Positions 1 to 5,662 of a stretch of 10,679 nucleotides of DNA are shown in pieces. Position numbers and translations under genes: made by a program. The first letter of the stretch is position 1; each line of letters begins with the position of its first letter. The DNA lies in contig JAHEIV010000063.1 in assembly GCA_024639205.1 (NCBI GenBank), positions 1 through 10,679 on the forward strand, written 5' to 3'. Source of the stretch: Deltaproteobacteria bacterium. GTDB lineage: Bacteria > Desulfobacterota > Desulfobacteria > Desulfobacterales > SG8-13. Under the pieces are notes generated by a model, which did not search any database, was not told the origin of the DNA, and saw nothing but the letters and a program-made list of their open reading frames with translations.

Positions 1-55
1 CGGTTGGGGATCCGTTCATGCCAGGCCAGTTGGCCGGAAAATTGATTGAATCCAT
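1..55 (-). CDS. fliE: Probable FliE (hook-basal body adaptor), N-terminal fragment
   Basis: An ATG at 55-53 opens a frame that stays open to the window edge and gives 18 residues starting MDSINFPANWPG. It begins one base after the flgC stop codon, so it is translationally close-coupled to flgC. GGAG in the 3' end of flgC lies upstream as a possible ribosome binding site. FliE joins the MS ring to the proximal rod, and its gene usually follows flgB-flgC directly. The identification rests on that gene order. The visible residues are too few to recognise the family, so another flagellar protein is possible. Confidence 0.5.
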   Translation of the reverse strand, partial: MDSINFPANWPGMNGSPT

Positions 56-56
56 A

Positions 57-494
57 TTACCGTCCAATCTCCAGTGCTTTGGATACCATGCTCTTGGTGG
101 CCTTGATCGCCATCAGATTGGCTTCGTAGCTGCGAGTGGCCGACACCATGTTGACCATCTCCTCCATCAGGTTGATATTGGGCAGCTGAACGTAGCCCTT
201 TGCATTCGCATCGGGGTGATGGGGGTCGTATTTCTGTTGAAACGGGTGTGGATCCTCTACGATTCCAAGCACCTTTACTTGGGTCAGACCGCCGGCCAGC
301 TGCGCTGCCAGCAGGTCGCGGAATCGTTGGTTGGCCGGCGTAGCGGCAAACACCGCATCTTTTCGCCGATAGGCGCCTCCTTCGGGCGTGCGCGTCGTAT
401 TCACGTTGGCCAGATTGCTGGATATCAGGTTCATGCGAAGTCTTTGGGCGGCCAATCCCGACGAGCTGGTGTGCAGTGTGTTAATAAAATCCAT
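57..494 (-). CDS. flgC: Flagellar basal-body proximal rod protein FlgC
   Basis: This 145-residue protein has the usual FlgC length. The N-terminus (residues 1-35) carries the rod/hook-family helix and the motif ISSNLANVNTT at about 24-34. The C-terminus (about 105-145) has the FlgC signature around NLMEEMVNMVSATRSYEAN, followed by a coiled-coil helix ending in KSMVSKALEIGR. FlgC is one of the proximal rod proteins that cross the periplasm and is exported by the flagellar type III apparatus, so it has no cleaved signal peptide. The ATG at 494-492 follows the flgB stop by two bases, and GGAGGG overlapping the flgB stop region serves as ribosome binding site. It is the second gene of a flgB-flgC-fliE operon transcribed from the sigma-54 promoter at 963-978. 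Confidence 0.96.
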   Translation of the reverse strand: MDFINTLHTSSSGLAAQRLRMNLISSNLANVNTTRTPEGGAYRRKDAVFAATPANQRFRDLLAAQLAGGLTQVKVLGIVEDPHPFQQKYDPHHPDANAKGYVQLPNINLMEEMVNMVSATRSYEANLMAIKATKSMVSKALEIGR

Positions 495-496
495 GG

Positions 497-922
497 TTAT
501 TTCCCTCCACTTCCACCCTGAATGGCGGCTTTGATCCCCTGCAGTTTCTTGTTCAGGATTTGTGCCGCGGTATTGTAAAGCAGGCTGTTTTCGGCCATTC
601 GGCTCATCGATCGGTCCGGGTCGACCGTATTGCCGTCTCCGCGCAGACTGTTCGGTGAAGTCGGTTCCCTGGTTACCCGGGCCCCTGCCGCATCCTGGCG
701 CCCGACCGGAAAATGGGCGCGGCTGGTTCGTCTCAATCGACGGGCGCTGCCCGGACCGGAATGCCTTTTCAATGCTTCGTCGACGTGCATGCGGAACTCT
801 TTGTAGTCAGGCGTATCGGCATTGGCGATATTGGATATGATCACCTTGTGATTGCGAGCCCGCAGATCCATCACCCGGGACAGAAGCGAAATGGTTCGAT
901 CAAATAGGGGAATTTTTTCCAT
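497..922 (-). CDS. flgB: Flagellar basal-body proximal rod protein FlgB
   Basis: This 141-residue protein has normal FlgB length. The rod-family motif ISNIANADTPDY lies at about residues 30-40. The C-terminal part carries DGNTVDPDRSMSRMAEN and a helix ending near LNKKLQGIKAAI, typical of FlgB. The middle (about 50-90) is Arg/Pro-rich and poorly conserved, as is common in this family. FlgB is a proximal rod subunit exported through the flagellar type III system and packs with FlgC, FlgF and FliE. The ATG at 922-920 is preceded by GAGGAAA, and a sigma-54 promoter ends about 40 bases upstream. It is the first gene of the flgB-flgC-fliE operon, with flgC starting two bases after its stop. Confidence 0.95.
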   Translation of the reverse strand: MEKIPLFDRTISLLSRVMDLRARNHKVIISNIANADTPDYKEFRMHVDEALKRHSGPGSARRLRRTSRAHFPVGRQDAAGARVTREPTSPNSLRGDGNTVDPDRSMSRMAENSLLYNTAAQILNKKLQGIKAAIQGGSGGK

Positions 923-962
923 CTTACAAGATTTCCTCTTTATGATATTCGATCAATTCTTA

Positions 963-978
963 AGCAATTTTTATACCA
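963..978 (-). promoter_or_regulatory. Sigma-54 promoter of flgB-flgC(-fliE)
   Basis: Read on the minus strand, the site is TGG-N8-TTGCT, which has exact GG-N10-GC spacing and a full TTGCT -12 element. The -24 element is TGGTAT against the consensus TGGCAC. The predicted transcript start is near 951, giving a leader of about 30 bases before the flgB ATG at 922. Sigma-54 control of basal-body genes fits the two sigma-54 activator genes just upstream. Confidence 0.8.
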
Positions 979-992
979 GAACCGGCCTGTCC

Positions 993-1035
993 AAACCCTC
1001 GGTCGGGTTTGACCCGCCTGTGTTCAGCGCGGGTT
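993..1035 (-). terminator. Tandem hairpins after the response regulator gene
   Basis: Two adjacent stem-loops lie between the response-regulator stop (1063) and the flgB promoter. One pairs AAACCC (993-998) with GGGTTT (1005-1010) across a 6-base loop. The other pairs ACCCGC (1012-1017) with GCGGGT (1029-1034). Their position suits an insulator or weak terminator for the upstream transcript. No T-run follows on the minus strand, so intrinsic termination is uncertain. Confidence 0.35.
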
Positions 1036-1062
1036 GGATTTACACTCTTCGCATCTTTTTCC

Positions 1063-2445
1063 TCAGGCAACGATCGGTTCGGCGGCTTGCCGGTACTCTT
1101 TGAGTTTGTTGCGTAACGTCCGAATGCTGATTCCCAGCAGTTCGGCTGCCTGGGTCCGATTGTCATTGACCTGCTTCAAGGTCGTGACAATCAACTTTTT
1201 CTCGACATCCCGTACGGACTGCCCGGCTCGAATTTCCACCGTCGCCTGCGTGCCTGCGATTGTTTCCTCCGGGTTGAGCAGCAGATCCCCGGGTTCAATC
1301 ACCGTTGCAGAACCGATCAGCACGGCCCGTTCCAGCGCGTTCTCCAGCTCCCGCACATTTCCGGGCCAAGGATGCCGAATCAGCAATTTCAAGGCTGCCT
1401 CGGACAGATCGGCCGGTTTGCGGTGGTTGACCCGGCAAAATTTATCACAAAAGTGCCGGGACAGGATCGGAATGTCGTCGGTGCGCTCGCGCAGCGGCGG
1501 AATCGTCAAGGACACCACATTGATCCGATAAAAAAGGTCCTGCCGGAACTTGTCTTGTTTTACGGCTGCATTCAGATCGACATTGCTGATGGCGACCACG
1601 CGTGTATCGATCCCCACCGGTTGGGTGCCGCCCACCCGGTCTACTTCTTTTTCCTGCAGCACCCGCAACAGTTTCGCCTGCAGCGGCAGGCTCATCTCAC
1701 TGATTTCATCCAGGACAATGGTTCCTTTGCGAGCCAGCTCGAATTTGCCCTGTTTGCGGCTGACCGCTCCCGTGAATGCTCCTTTTTCGTGTCCGAACAG
1801 CTCGCTTTCTGCCAGCATGTCCGGCAGCGCCGCACAGTTGATCGCCACATACGGTTGATCGGCAACCGGGCTGTTTTCGTGAATAAAGCGCGCCAATAGT
1901 TCCTTTCCGGTCCCGCTTTCACCTTGGATTAAGACCGTGGCCCTGCTCATGGCCACACGGGCGGCGGTTTCCAGCAGAGCCAATAACTTGTCGTTATGCG
2001 TAATAATCCGGCGATCCCCATTGTTCTGCTTTGCCTGCAGGCCGGTGGTCTGGATGGTGTCGCCGTCAGCGGACTGCAGCATGGCCTTTTGGACAGACGA
2101 TTGCAGCGCGGCGACCGTAAATGGTTTCATCACATAGTCTGAGGCTCCCTGCCGCATGGCTTCCACCGCGTTTTGTACGCTCGCATACCCCGTCAGGATG
2201 ATGACCGGCATTTGCGGGGCGGTCTTTTTGACAGCGGCCAGCAGCTCCATGCCGGACAGCTCCGGCATCCGAACATCGGTGATGACCAGGCTGACGTCTT
2301 TTTGACCCAGCAATTCCAGGGCTTGCTGACCGCAACTTGCCGAGATTACGTTATATCCAATTCGGCCGATCGCGTCGCCAAGAAGCGCGCGGACATCTGG
2401 TTCGTCGTCAACGACCAGTATCGTATGGGAAGTCGGATCCTTCAT
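1063..2445 (-). CDS. Sigma-54-dependent response regulator, FleR/FlrC type (NtrC family)
   Basis: This 460-residue protein has three parts. A receiver domain (about 8-122) has the acidic pair D13/D14, phospho-acceptor D57 in ITDVRMP, switch T85 and K107, so it looks phosphorylatable. A sigma-54-activating AAA+ domain (about 147-375) has Walker A GESGTGKE at 175-182, the sigma-54-contacting GAFTGA at 222-227 and Walker B GTIVLDE at 241-247. A Fis-type helix-turn-helix lies at about 430-451 (RTQAAELLGISIRTLRNKL). The ATG at 2445-2443 has only a weak ribosome binding site. It lies directly upstream of flgB-flgC and downstream of a FleQ-like gene, which matches FleR/FlrC, the activator of basal-body and hook genes. 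Other NtrC-type regulators share this domain layout, so the flagellar role rests on context. No partner kinase is encoded in the window. Confidence 0.9.
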   Translation of the reverse strand: MKDPTSHTILVVDDEPDVRALLGDAIGRIGYNVISASCGQQALELLGQKDVSLVITDVRMPELSGMELLAAVKKTAPQMPVIILTGYASVQNAVEAMRQGASDYVMKPFTVAALQSSVQKAMLQSADGDTIQTTGLQAKQNNGDRRIITHNDKLLALLETAARVAMSRATVLIQGESGTGKELLARFIHENSPVADQPYVAINCAALPDMLAESELFGHEKGAFTGAVSRKQGKFELARKGTIVLDEISEMSLPLQAKLLRVLQEKEVDRVGGTQPVGIDTRVVAISNVDLNAAVKQDKFRQDLFYRINVVSLTIPPLRERTDDIPILSRHFCDKFCRVNHRKPADLSEAALKLLIRHPWPGNVRELENALERAVLIGSATVIEPGDLLLNPEETIAGTQATVEIRAGQSVRDVEKKLIVTTLKQVNDNRTQAAELLGISIRTLRNKLKEYRQAAEPIVA

Positions 2446-2887
2446 TCTGTCTCAAGCTGCCCAGGGGGCGGTGTTGTTTATTTCAAATATCATGCCAGCA
2501 ATACCCGTGGATCAGACTGTGGCACGGATGGGAACTGGCTTTCATCAGGCCGGTTCGTTCATGGCCGCAAAGCCGCCATTGAAGCGGGTCCGCTGGCAGT
2601 TTAGGCGCCCCATCACCGCGAATTCGCGTTGAAACCGCTTGGCACCTGAGCGAGCGGGCGCAGCGAAATCGTCAATTTTCGCCGGATTCCCTGTCAGCAC
2701 GTTGACACCCCCTGGCGCAAGTGGCATCCCCGGCACTCGATTCGTTTTGGACCGCAAAGGCTCCGGGACGCTATCGACGCTGCTTTCATGCAGACCCACC
2801 CGCACATGGTTTGAATTATGCGGGTTCGGGTCTATGACGCTGCCGATTGGATTGTTGGGATGGATTGCGGGAAACGCCGTCGAAAGA
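2446..2887. other. 442-base gap between the two activator genes
   Basis: I see no convincing gene here. Minus-strand reading frames show no kinase H-box, no HATPase G-box and no other motif I recognise. An imperfect stem pairs ACCCGCA (2798-2804) with TGCGGGT (2819-2825) across a 14-base loop, shortly after the FleQ-like stop. Two weak GG-N10-GC matches on the minus strand, near 2596-2609 and in about 2713-2730, could be sigma-54 promoters for the response regulator, but each fits only one half of the consensus well. In the related fleQ-fleS-fleR and flrA-flrB-flrC clusters this position holds a sensor kinase gene. Confidence 0.5.
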
Positions 2888-3952
2888 TCAGGACACCTGC
2901 GGTTGAAGCCGGTGTCGTTTGATCTTTTCCACCAGCGTCGTCCGATTGAGCTTGAGAAGCTTGGCTGCCTGGTTTTTGACCCACTGGGTCTTTTCGAGGG
3001 TCTGCAGTATAAGGGCTTTTTCAAATTCCGACACCGCGTTGTTCAAACAGATGCCGTCCTCGGAAAGCTCGATGGTGTGCAGCGGATGGCTGCAGGCGCT
3101 GCTTTTCAGGTTATCCGGAAGATCGGAGGAATCGATTTCACCTTTCTGCTTTAAAACAACCAGCCGTTCGATGATATTTTTCAACTCCCGAACGTTGCCG
3201 GGCCAGGTATGGTTCATCAGGATTTGGATGGCGTCTTCCGAGACACCCAGCACCTGTCGCACATTTTTGCGGTTGGCACCTTCGAGAAAACTGGAGATCA
3301 ACAGCGGAATGTCCGAGCGGCGGCTTCGGAGGGCCGGCAAGGTAACCGGAATGACGTACAGACGATAGAAAAGATCCTCGCGGAACCGTCCTTTTTGAAC
3401 CTCCTCCTCCAGGTTTCGGTGGGTTGCCGCGATGATGCGAATATCGACCTGTATGGTGCGGGTTCCTCCGACCGGCTCGAATTCGCCTTCTTCCAGAACT
3501 TTCAGAAGCTTTACCTGTAAGTCGGGACTCATGTCGCCGATTTCATCCAGAAATATCGTCCCGCCGTTGGCCCGTTCGAACTTACCGGCCTTGTTGGTCG
3601 TCGCGCCGGTGAAGGCGCCCTTTACGTGGCCGAAAAGTTCGCTTTCCAACAAAGTTTCCGGAATCGCACCGCAGTTGATACCGATGAAGGGCTTGTCGGC
3701 GCGCCGAGAAACCCGGTGCAGCGCTTTGGCTACCAGGCCCTTGCCGGTCCCGGTCTCCCCTTGAATCAATACGGTGCTTTCCGAGTCGGCCACCTTATCC
3801 ATTAGCTCGAAGACATGCTGCATGGCCGTCGACTTGCCGATGATACCGAGAAAACCGGCGGTTTCACCGAATGGTTTCGATTCGTCGGCGGCCTTTTCCA
3901 AACAGGCATCCATTTCATCTGATTTGTCTTTTTTTACGGCCGCGACAGGCAA
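2888..3952 (-). CDS. FleQ/FlrA-like sigma-54 activator without receiver domain
   Basis: This 354-residue protein consists of a sigma-54-activating AAA+ domain and a Fis-type DNA-binding tail. Only about 35 residues precede the AAA+ core. Walker A GETGTGKG is at 65-72, GAFTGA at 112-117, Walker B GGTIFLDEIGD at 130-140 and the arginine-finger region FREDLFYRL at 189-197. The C-terminal helix-turn-helix (about 327-347) contains NRTTLVEKIKRHRL, close to the corresponding stretch of Pseudomonas FleQ, which suggests the flagellar master-regulator family. Unlike FleQ (about 490 residues) it has no N-terminal REC-like domain. The start is TTG (3952-3950), chosen because AAGGAG lies seven bases upstream; an ATG at residue 14 has no such site. 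The gene has its own consensus sigma-54 promoter at 4000-4015. The sigma-54 activator class is certain; the FleQ-like role is inferred from the tail and the neighbours. Confidence 0.88.
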   Translation of the reverse strand: MPVAAVKKDKSDEMDACLEKAADESKPFGETAGFLGIIGKSTAMQHVFELMDKVADSESTVLIQGETGTGKGLVAKALHRVSRRADKPFIGINCGAIPETLLESELFGHVKGAFTGATTNKAGKFERANGGTIFLDEIGDMSPDLQVKLLKVLEEGEFEPVGGTRTIQVDIRIIAATHRNLEEEVQKGRFREDLFYRLYVIPVTLPALRSRRSDIPLLISSFLEGANRKNVRQVLGVSEDAIQILMNHTWPGNVRELKNIIERLVVLKQKGEIDSSDLPDNLKSSACSHPLHTIELSEDGICLNNAVSEFEKALILQTLEKTQWVKNQAAKLLKLNRTTLVEKIKRHRLQPQVS

Positions 3953-3959
3953 TCGACTG

Positions 3960-3965
3960 CTCCTT
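3960..3965 (-). promoter_or_regulatory. Shine-Dalgarno that selects the TTG start of the FleQ-like gene
   Basis: On the minus strand AAGGAG is followed by seven bases and then TTG at 3952-3950. No comparable site precedes the first in-frame ATG 13 codons downstream, so the TTG start is preferred. Confidence 0.75.
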
Positions 3966-3999
3966 GCAGAATGTCCGGGAAGTGAGGTTCACTCCTCTG

Positions 4000-4015
4000 A
4001 GCAAAGACCGTGCCA
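4000..4015 (-). promoter_or_regulatory. Consensus sigma-54 promoter of the FleQ-like gene
   Basis: The minus strand reads TGGCACG-GTCT-TTGCT, matching the sigma-54 consensus TGGCACG-N4-TTGCW at every specified base, with exact GG-N10-GC spacing. The predicted start is near 3989, leaving a leader of about 36 bases that contains the AAGGAG ribosome binding site. The FleQ-like activator gene therefore appears to be sigma-54-dependent itself, which needs an enhancer-bound activator upstream (see the dyads at 4214-4288). Confidence 0.9.
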
Positions 4016-4213
4016 GCCCGTTCCATACCGCAGGATCTCAGCCCCGGCAGCAAGGACCGTCAGAAGCACTTGTGGATATCGGCCACCAGATCCCGGCAAT
4101 CGAACCGCTTGGGTCGCAAGATATTGGTATTGACATCACCGGCCGGTGACTGCCGTCCGGTAAAATGATAATCGAGGTGGCTTTTCTCTGCTGTCGGTAA
4201 TTTTCTCTTCGGT

Positions 4214-4288
4214 CGGCACATTTGTTTCTTGTGCCGGCATTGGATGGAACCGGCGCCCCGGCATCCATTGCAAAATGCAAATGTGCCG
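4214..4288. repeat. Overlapping inverted repeats, CGGCACA family
   Basis: CGGCACATTTG at 4214-4224 is exactly complementary to CAAATGTGCCG at 4278-4288, giving 11-base arms. The first seven bases also pair with TGTGCCG at 4230-4236 across a 9-base loop. One half-site is thus present three times in 75 bases. The block lies about 200-275 bases upstream of the sigma-54 promoter at 4000-4015, within the usual range for an enhancer site. Which protein binds is unknown. Confidence 0.5.
4268..4280. promoter_or_regulatory. Dyad TTGCA-N3-TGCAA, copy 1 (candidate operator)
   Basis: TTGCA (4268-4272) and TGCAA (4276-4280) form a perfect 5+5 dyad with a 3-base centre. It overlaps the right arm of the CGGCACA repeat block. 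The same core recurs at 4500-4512 near the flagellin promoter. It may be a dimeric regulator site and a candidate enhancer for the sigma-54 promoter about 255 bases away. Confidence 0.4.
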
Positions 4289-4350
4289 GATCGATCGCTT
4301 GCCCGATTACTGGGTGATCAAACCATTTTATGGGAATTAACATACTGAAA

Positions 4351-4378
4351 TTTATATATAAAAAAATTAGTTTGTCCA
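4351..4378 (-). promoter_or_regulatory. Possible sigma-70 promoter facing the FleQ-like gene
   Basis: The minus strand has TGGACA (4378-4373), 16 bases, then TATAAA (4356-4351). Each hexamer differs from consensus at one position. It would give a leader of about 390 bases to the FleQ-like start. The A/T-rich setting makes chance matches likely, so this is only a candidate for basal expression. Confidence 0.35.
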
Positions 4379-4497
4379 CACAGGTTTTCCGACAGTCTCC
4401 GAACCTGCACAACGCAACCCGGCGTTCCGATACCAGCGGCAGCGCTGCAACTGTTATGAATTACAATGTATATCATTCGTCATTCATGTGATGTCAT

Positions 4498-4514
4498 TTT
4501 TGCAATATGCAAAA
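4498..4514. promoter_or_regulatory. Dyad TTTTGCA-ATA-TGCAAAA, copy 2 (candidate operator)
   Basis: This is a 17-base palindrome with perfect 7-base arms and a 3-base centre. It shares the TTGCA-N3-TGCAA core with the dyad at 4268-4280. It ends about 48 bases upstream of the flagellin sigma-28 -35 element, a suitable place for an activator or repressor site. The binding protein is unknown. Confidence 0.45.
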
Positions 4515-4562
4515 CCTGTTGCGCGACGCTTCGCAGTAAATGTCACGGTTTAAAAATACCCC

Positions 4563-4589
4563 TCAAGTTTTCCCGTTTCGGTTCGATAA
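4563..4589 (+). promoter_or_regulatory. Sigma-28 (FliA) promoter of the flagellin operon
   Basis: The site is TCAAGTTT (4563-4570), 11 bases, then TTCGATAA (4582-4589). The sigma-28 consensus is TAAAGTTT-N11-GCCGATAA, so the -35 matches 7 of 8, the -10 matches 6 of 8, and the spacing is exact. The transcript would start near 4597 and have a leader of about 142 bases. This puts flagellin in the late class, released when the anti-sigma factor FlgM is exported. Confidence 0.85.
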
Positions 4590-4738
4590 GACAAATGAGG
4601 GCAACGCAACAGCCCCTTAGAGAGGCCTCGCATCCCAACCGGTTGTTGCTTGCTCGCTGGAAATTAGACAGGCCGAACACTCGGCAGGCAACAGGCCGGC
4701 AGGACGCCGGCATTAAAACCCAGGAAAGGAGAAAAATC
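4590..4738 (+). promoter_or_regulatory. Flagellin 5' leader with hairpin next to the Shine-Dalgarno
   Basis: The long leader contains the palindrome CAACCGGTTG (4636-4645). It also contains a GC-only hairpin, GCCGGC (4695-4700) pairing with GCCGGC (4706-4711) around the loop AGGAC. Fourteen bases later comes AAGGAG (4726-4731), seven bases before the ATG. In Caulobacter, FlbT binds the 5' leader of flagellin mRNA and promotes its decay. An flbT gene lies downstream here, so this leader is its likely target. That role is inferred. Confidence 0.5.
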
Positions 4739-5554
4739 ATGTCCGTAACACTTACATCCGGAATGAGACAGAACCTGTTCTCACTGCAGCAGACCAGCAA
4801 GCTGATGGAAATGACCCAAAGCCGTCTGGCATCGGGCAAACGGGTGCAAAGCGCCCTGGATGATCCGATCAACTTTTTTGCCGCCGAAGGTCATCAGCAA
4901 CGCGCCAACGACCTGGCATTCCGCAAGGATGCCATGGGAGAGGCGATTCAGACGATCAAGGCCGCCGACAACGGCATATCGGCCTTAACGGACCTGATCG
5001 CAGCCGCCAAGGCGACCGCTCAATCAGCACTGTCATTGTCCACCACTTCGGCAACTGCCGAGCGGGCAGACCTGGCAGCCCAGTATGATGCGCTGCTCAC
5101 CCAGATCGATGAACTGGCCGACGATTCCGGCTACAAGGGTGTCAACTTCCTGAATAACGACACGTTGGCAGTCGAATTTGATGTCGACGACAGCAGCACC
5201 CTCACGATGTCGGGTTTCACCGGCTCCTCCGCCGGTCTTGGCATTACTGCTGCAGCAGGCAGTTGGGCGACCAATGCCAACATCAACGCAGACATTGCGC
5301 TCCTGGACAGCGCCAGGACCACGCTGCGTACCGAAGCCAAGGAACTGTCCAACAACCTGAGCGTCATCACCGTTCGCCAGGACTTTACCGATAAGATGAT
5401 CAACACCCTGGAAGACGGCGTAGCCAACCTGACCAACGCCGACATGAACGAGGAAGGCGCCAACATGTTGATGCTTCAAACGCGCCAGGCCCTGGGTATC
5501 ACATCGCTGAGTATGGCTTCCCAGGCCGCCCAGTCCGTTCTGAGGCTGTTCTAG
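4739..5554 (+). CDS. fliC: Flagellin (short, alphaproteobacterial type)
   Basis: This 271-residue flagellin forms the filament. The N-terminal D0/D1 region (about 1-125) begins MSVTLTSGMRQNLFSLQQ and contains RLASGKRVQSALDDP followed by NFFAAEGHQQRANDL. The C-terminal region (about 185-271) ends in TSLSMASQAAQSVLRLF, which supplies the export and polymerisation helix. The centre is only about 50 residues and Ser/Thr-rich, so there is no large D2/D3 outer domain. The MSVTLT start and NFFAA motif resemble flagellins of Alphaproteobacteria. The start at 4739 is chosen over an in-frame extension to 4466 because AAGGAG sits seven bases upstream and the conserved family start is here; the extension also crosses the promoter. 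It heads an operon with flbT and flaF. The central Ser/Thr residues are possible O-glycosylation sites. Confidence 0.95.
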   Translation: MSVTLTSGMRQNLFSLQQTSKLMEMTQSRLASGKRVQSALDDPINFFAAEGHQQRANDLAFRKDAMGEAIQTIKAADNGISALTDLIAAAKATAQSALSLSTTSATAERADLAAQYDALLTQIDELADDSGYKGVNFLNNDTLAVEFDVDDSSTLTMSGFTGSSAGLGITAAAGSWATNANINADIALLDSARTTLRTEAKELSNNLSVITVRQDFTDKMINTLEDGVANLTNADMNEEGANMLMLQTRQALGITSLSMASQAAQSVLRLF

Positions 5555-5569
5555 TAGTCCCAAAACATC

Positions 5570-5592
5570 CCTGAAGCGCTTCCTGCTTCAGG
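5570..5592 (+). other. Hairpin 1 downstream of flagellin
   Basis: CCTGAAGC (5570-5577) pairs with GCTTCAGG (5585-5592) across a 7-base loop, 15 bases after the flagellin stop. No T-run follows. With the stronger hairpin at 5602-5631 it may protect the flagellin mRNA 3' end or attenuate read-through into flbT. Confidence 0.55.
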
Positions 5593-5601
5593 TTCACTTG
5601 C

Positions 5602-5631
5602 CGGTGGAGGGGGAGCGATCCCCCTCCACCG
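5602..5631 (+). terminator. Strong 12-bp hairpin between flagellin and flbT
   Basis: CGGTGGAGGGGG (5602-5613) is perfectly complementary to CCCCCTCCACCG (5620-5631), with the 6-base loop AGCGAT. The stem is very stable, but CTAACGCCC rather than a T-run follows. It is therefore more likely a partial attenuator or a 3'-stabilising structure than a full terminator, and would favour flagellin over FlbT/FlaF output. Confidence 0.55.
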
Positions 5632-5662
5632 CTAACGCCCACCATAAACCAGGGGCTCGCAT

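Larger units (their letters stand above)
4016..4562. other. Divergent regulatory region between the activator and flagellin genes
   Basis: There is no credible gene in this stretch. It holds inverted repeats (4214-4288), a TTGCA-N3-TGCAA dyad near each end, and an A/T-rich block at about 4316-4372. The ORF on the minus strand at 4038-4412 has no ribosome binding site and no recognisable domain. The layout suits enhancer sites and promoters for the two divergent transcripts. Confidence 0.55.

Noticed and set aside
18..521. Plus-strand ORF opposite flgC
   Set aside because: It is antisense to a clear FlgC gene, with no supporting ribosome binding site or domain.
2713..2730. Sigma-54 promoter for the response regulator gene
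   Set aside because: The -12 half TTGC is good, but the -24 half is only GGGGAT against TGGCAC, and the site is more than 260 bases from the start codon. It is too weak to call as a feature.
2545..3024. 159-residue minus-strand ORF in the gap between the activators
   Set aside because: It overlaps the 3' end of the FleQ-like gene in another frame, and its translation is low-complexity Arg/Pro/Ser-rich with no family resemblance or kinase motif.
4038..4412. 124-residue minus-strand ORF upstream of the FleQ-like gene
   Set aside because: It has no ribosome binding site and no recognisable domain, and overlaps the inverted-repeat region and most of the distance to the sigma-54 promoter. A small protein cannot be fully excluded.
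4466..4738. N-terminal extension of flagellin by 91 residues
   Set aside because: The extension spans the sigma-28 promoter and leader. The family start MSVTLT and a strong Shine-Dalgarno are at 4739.
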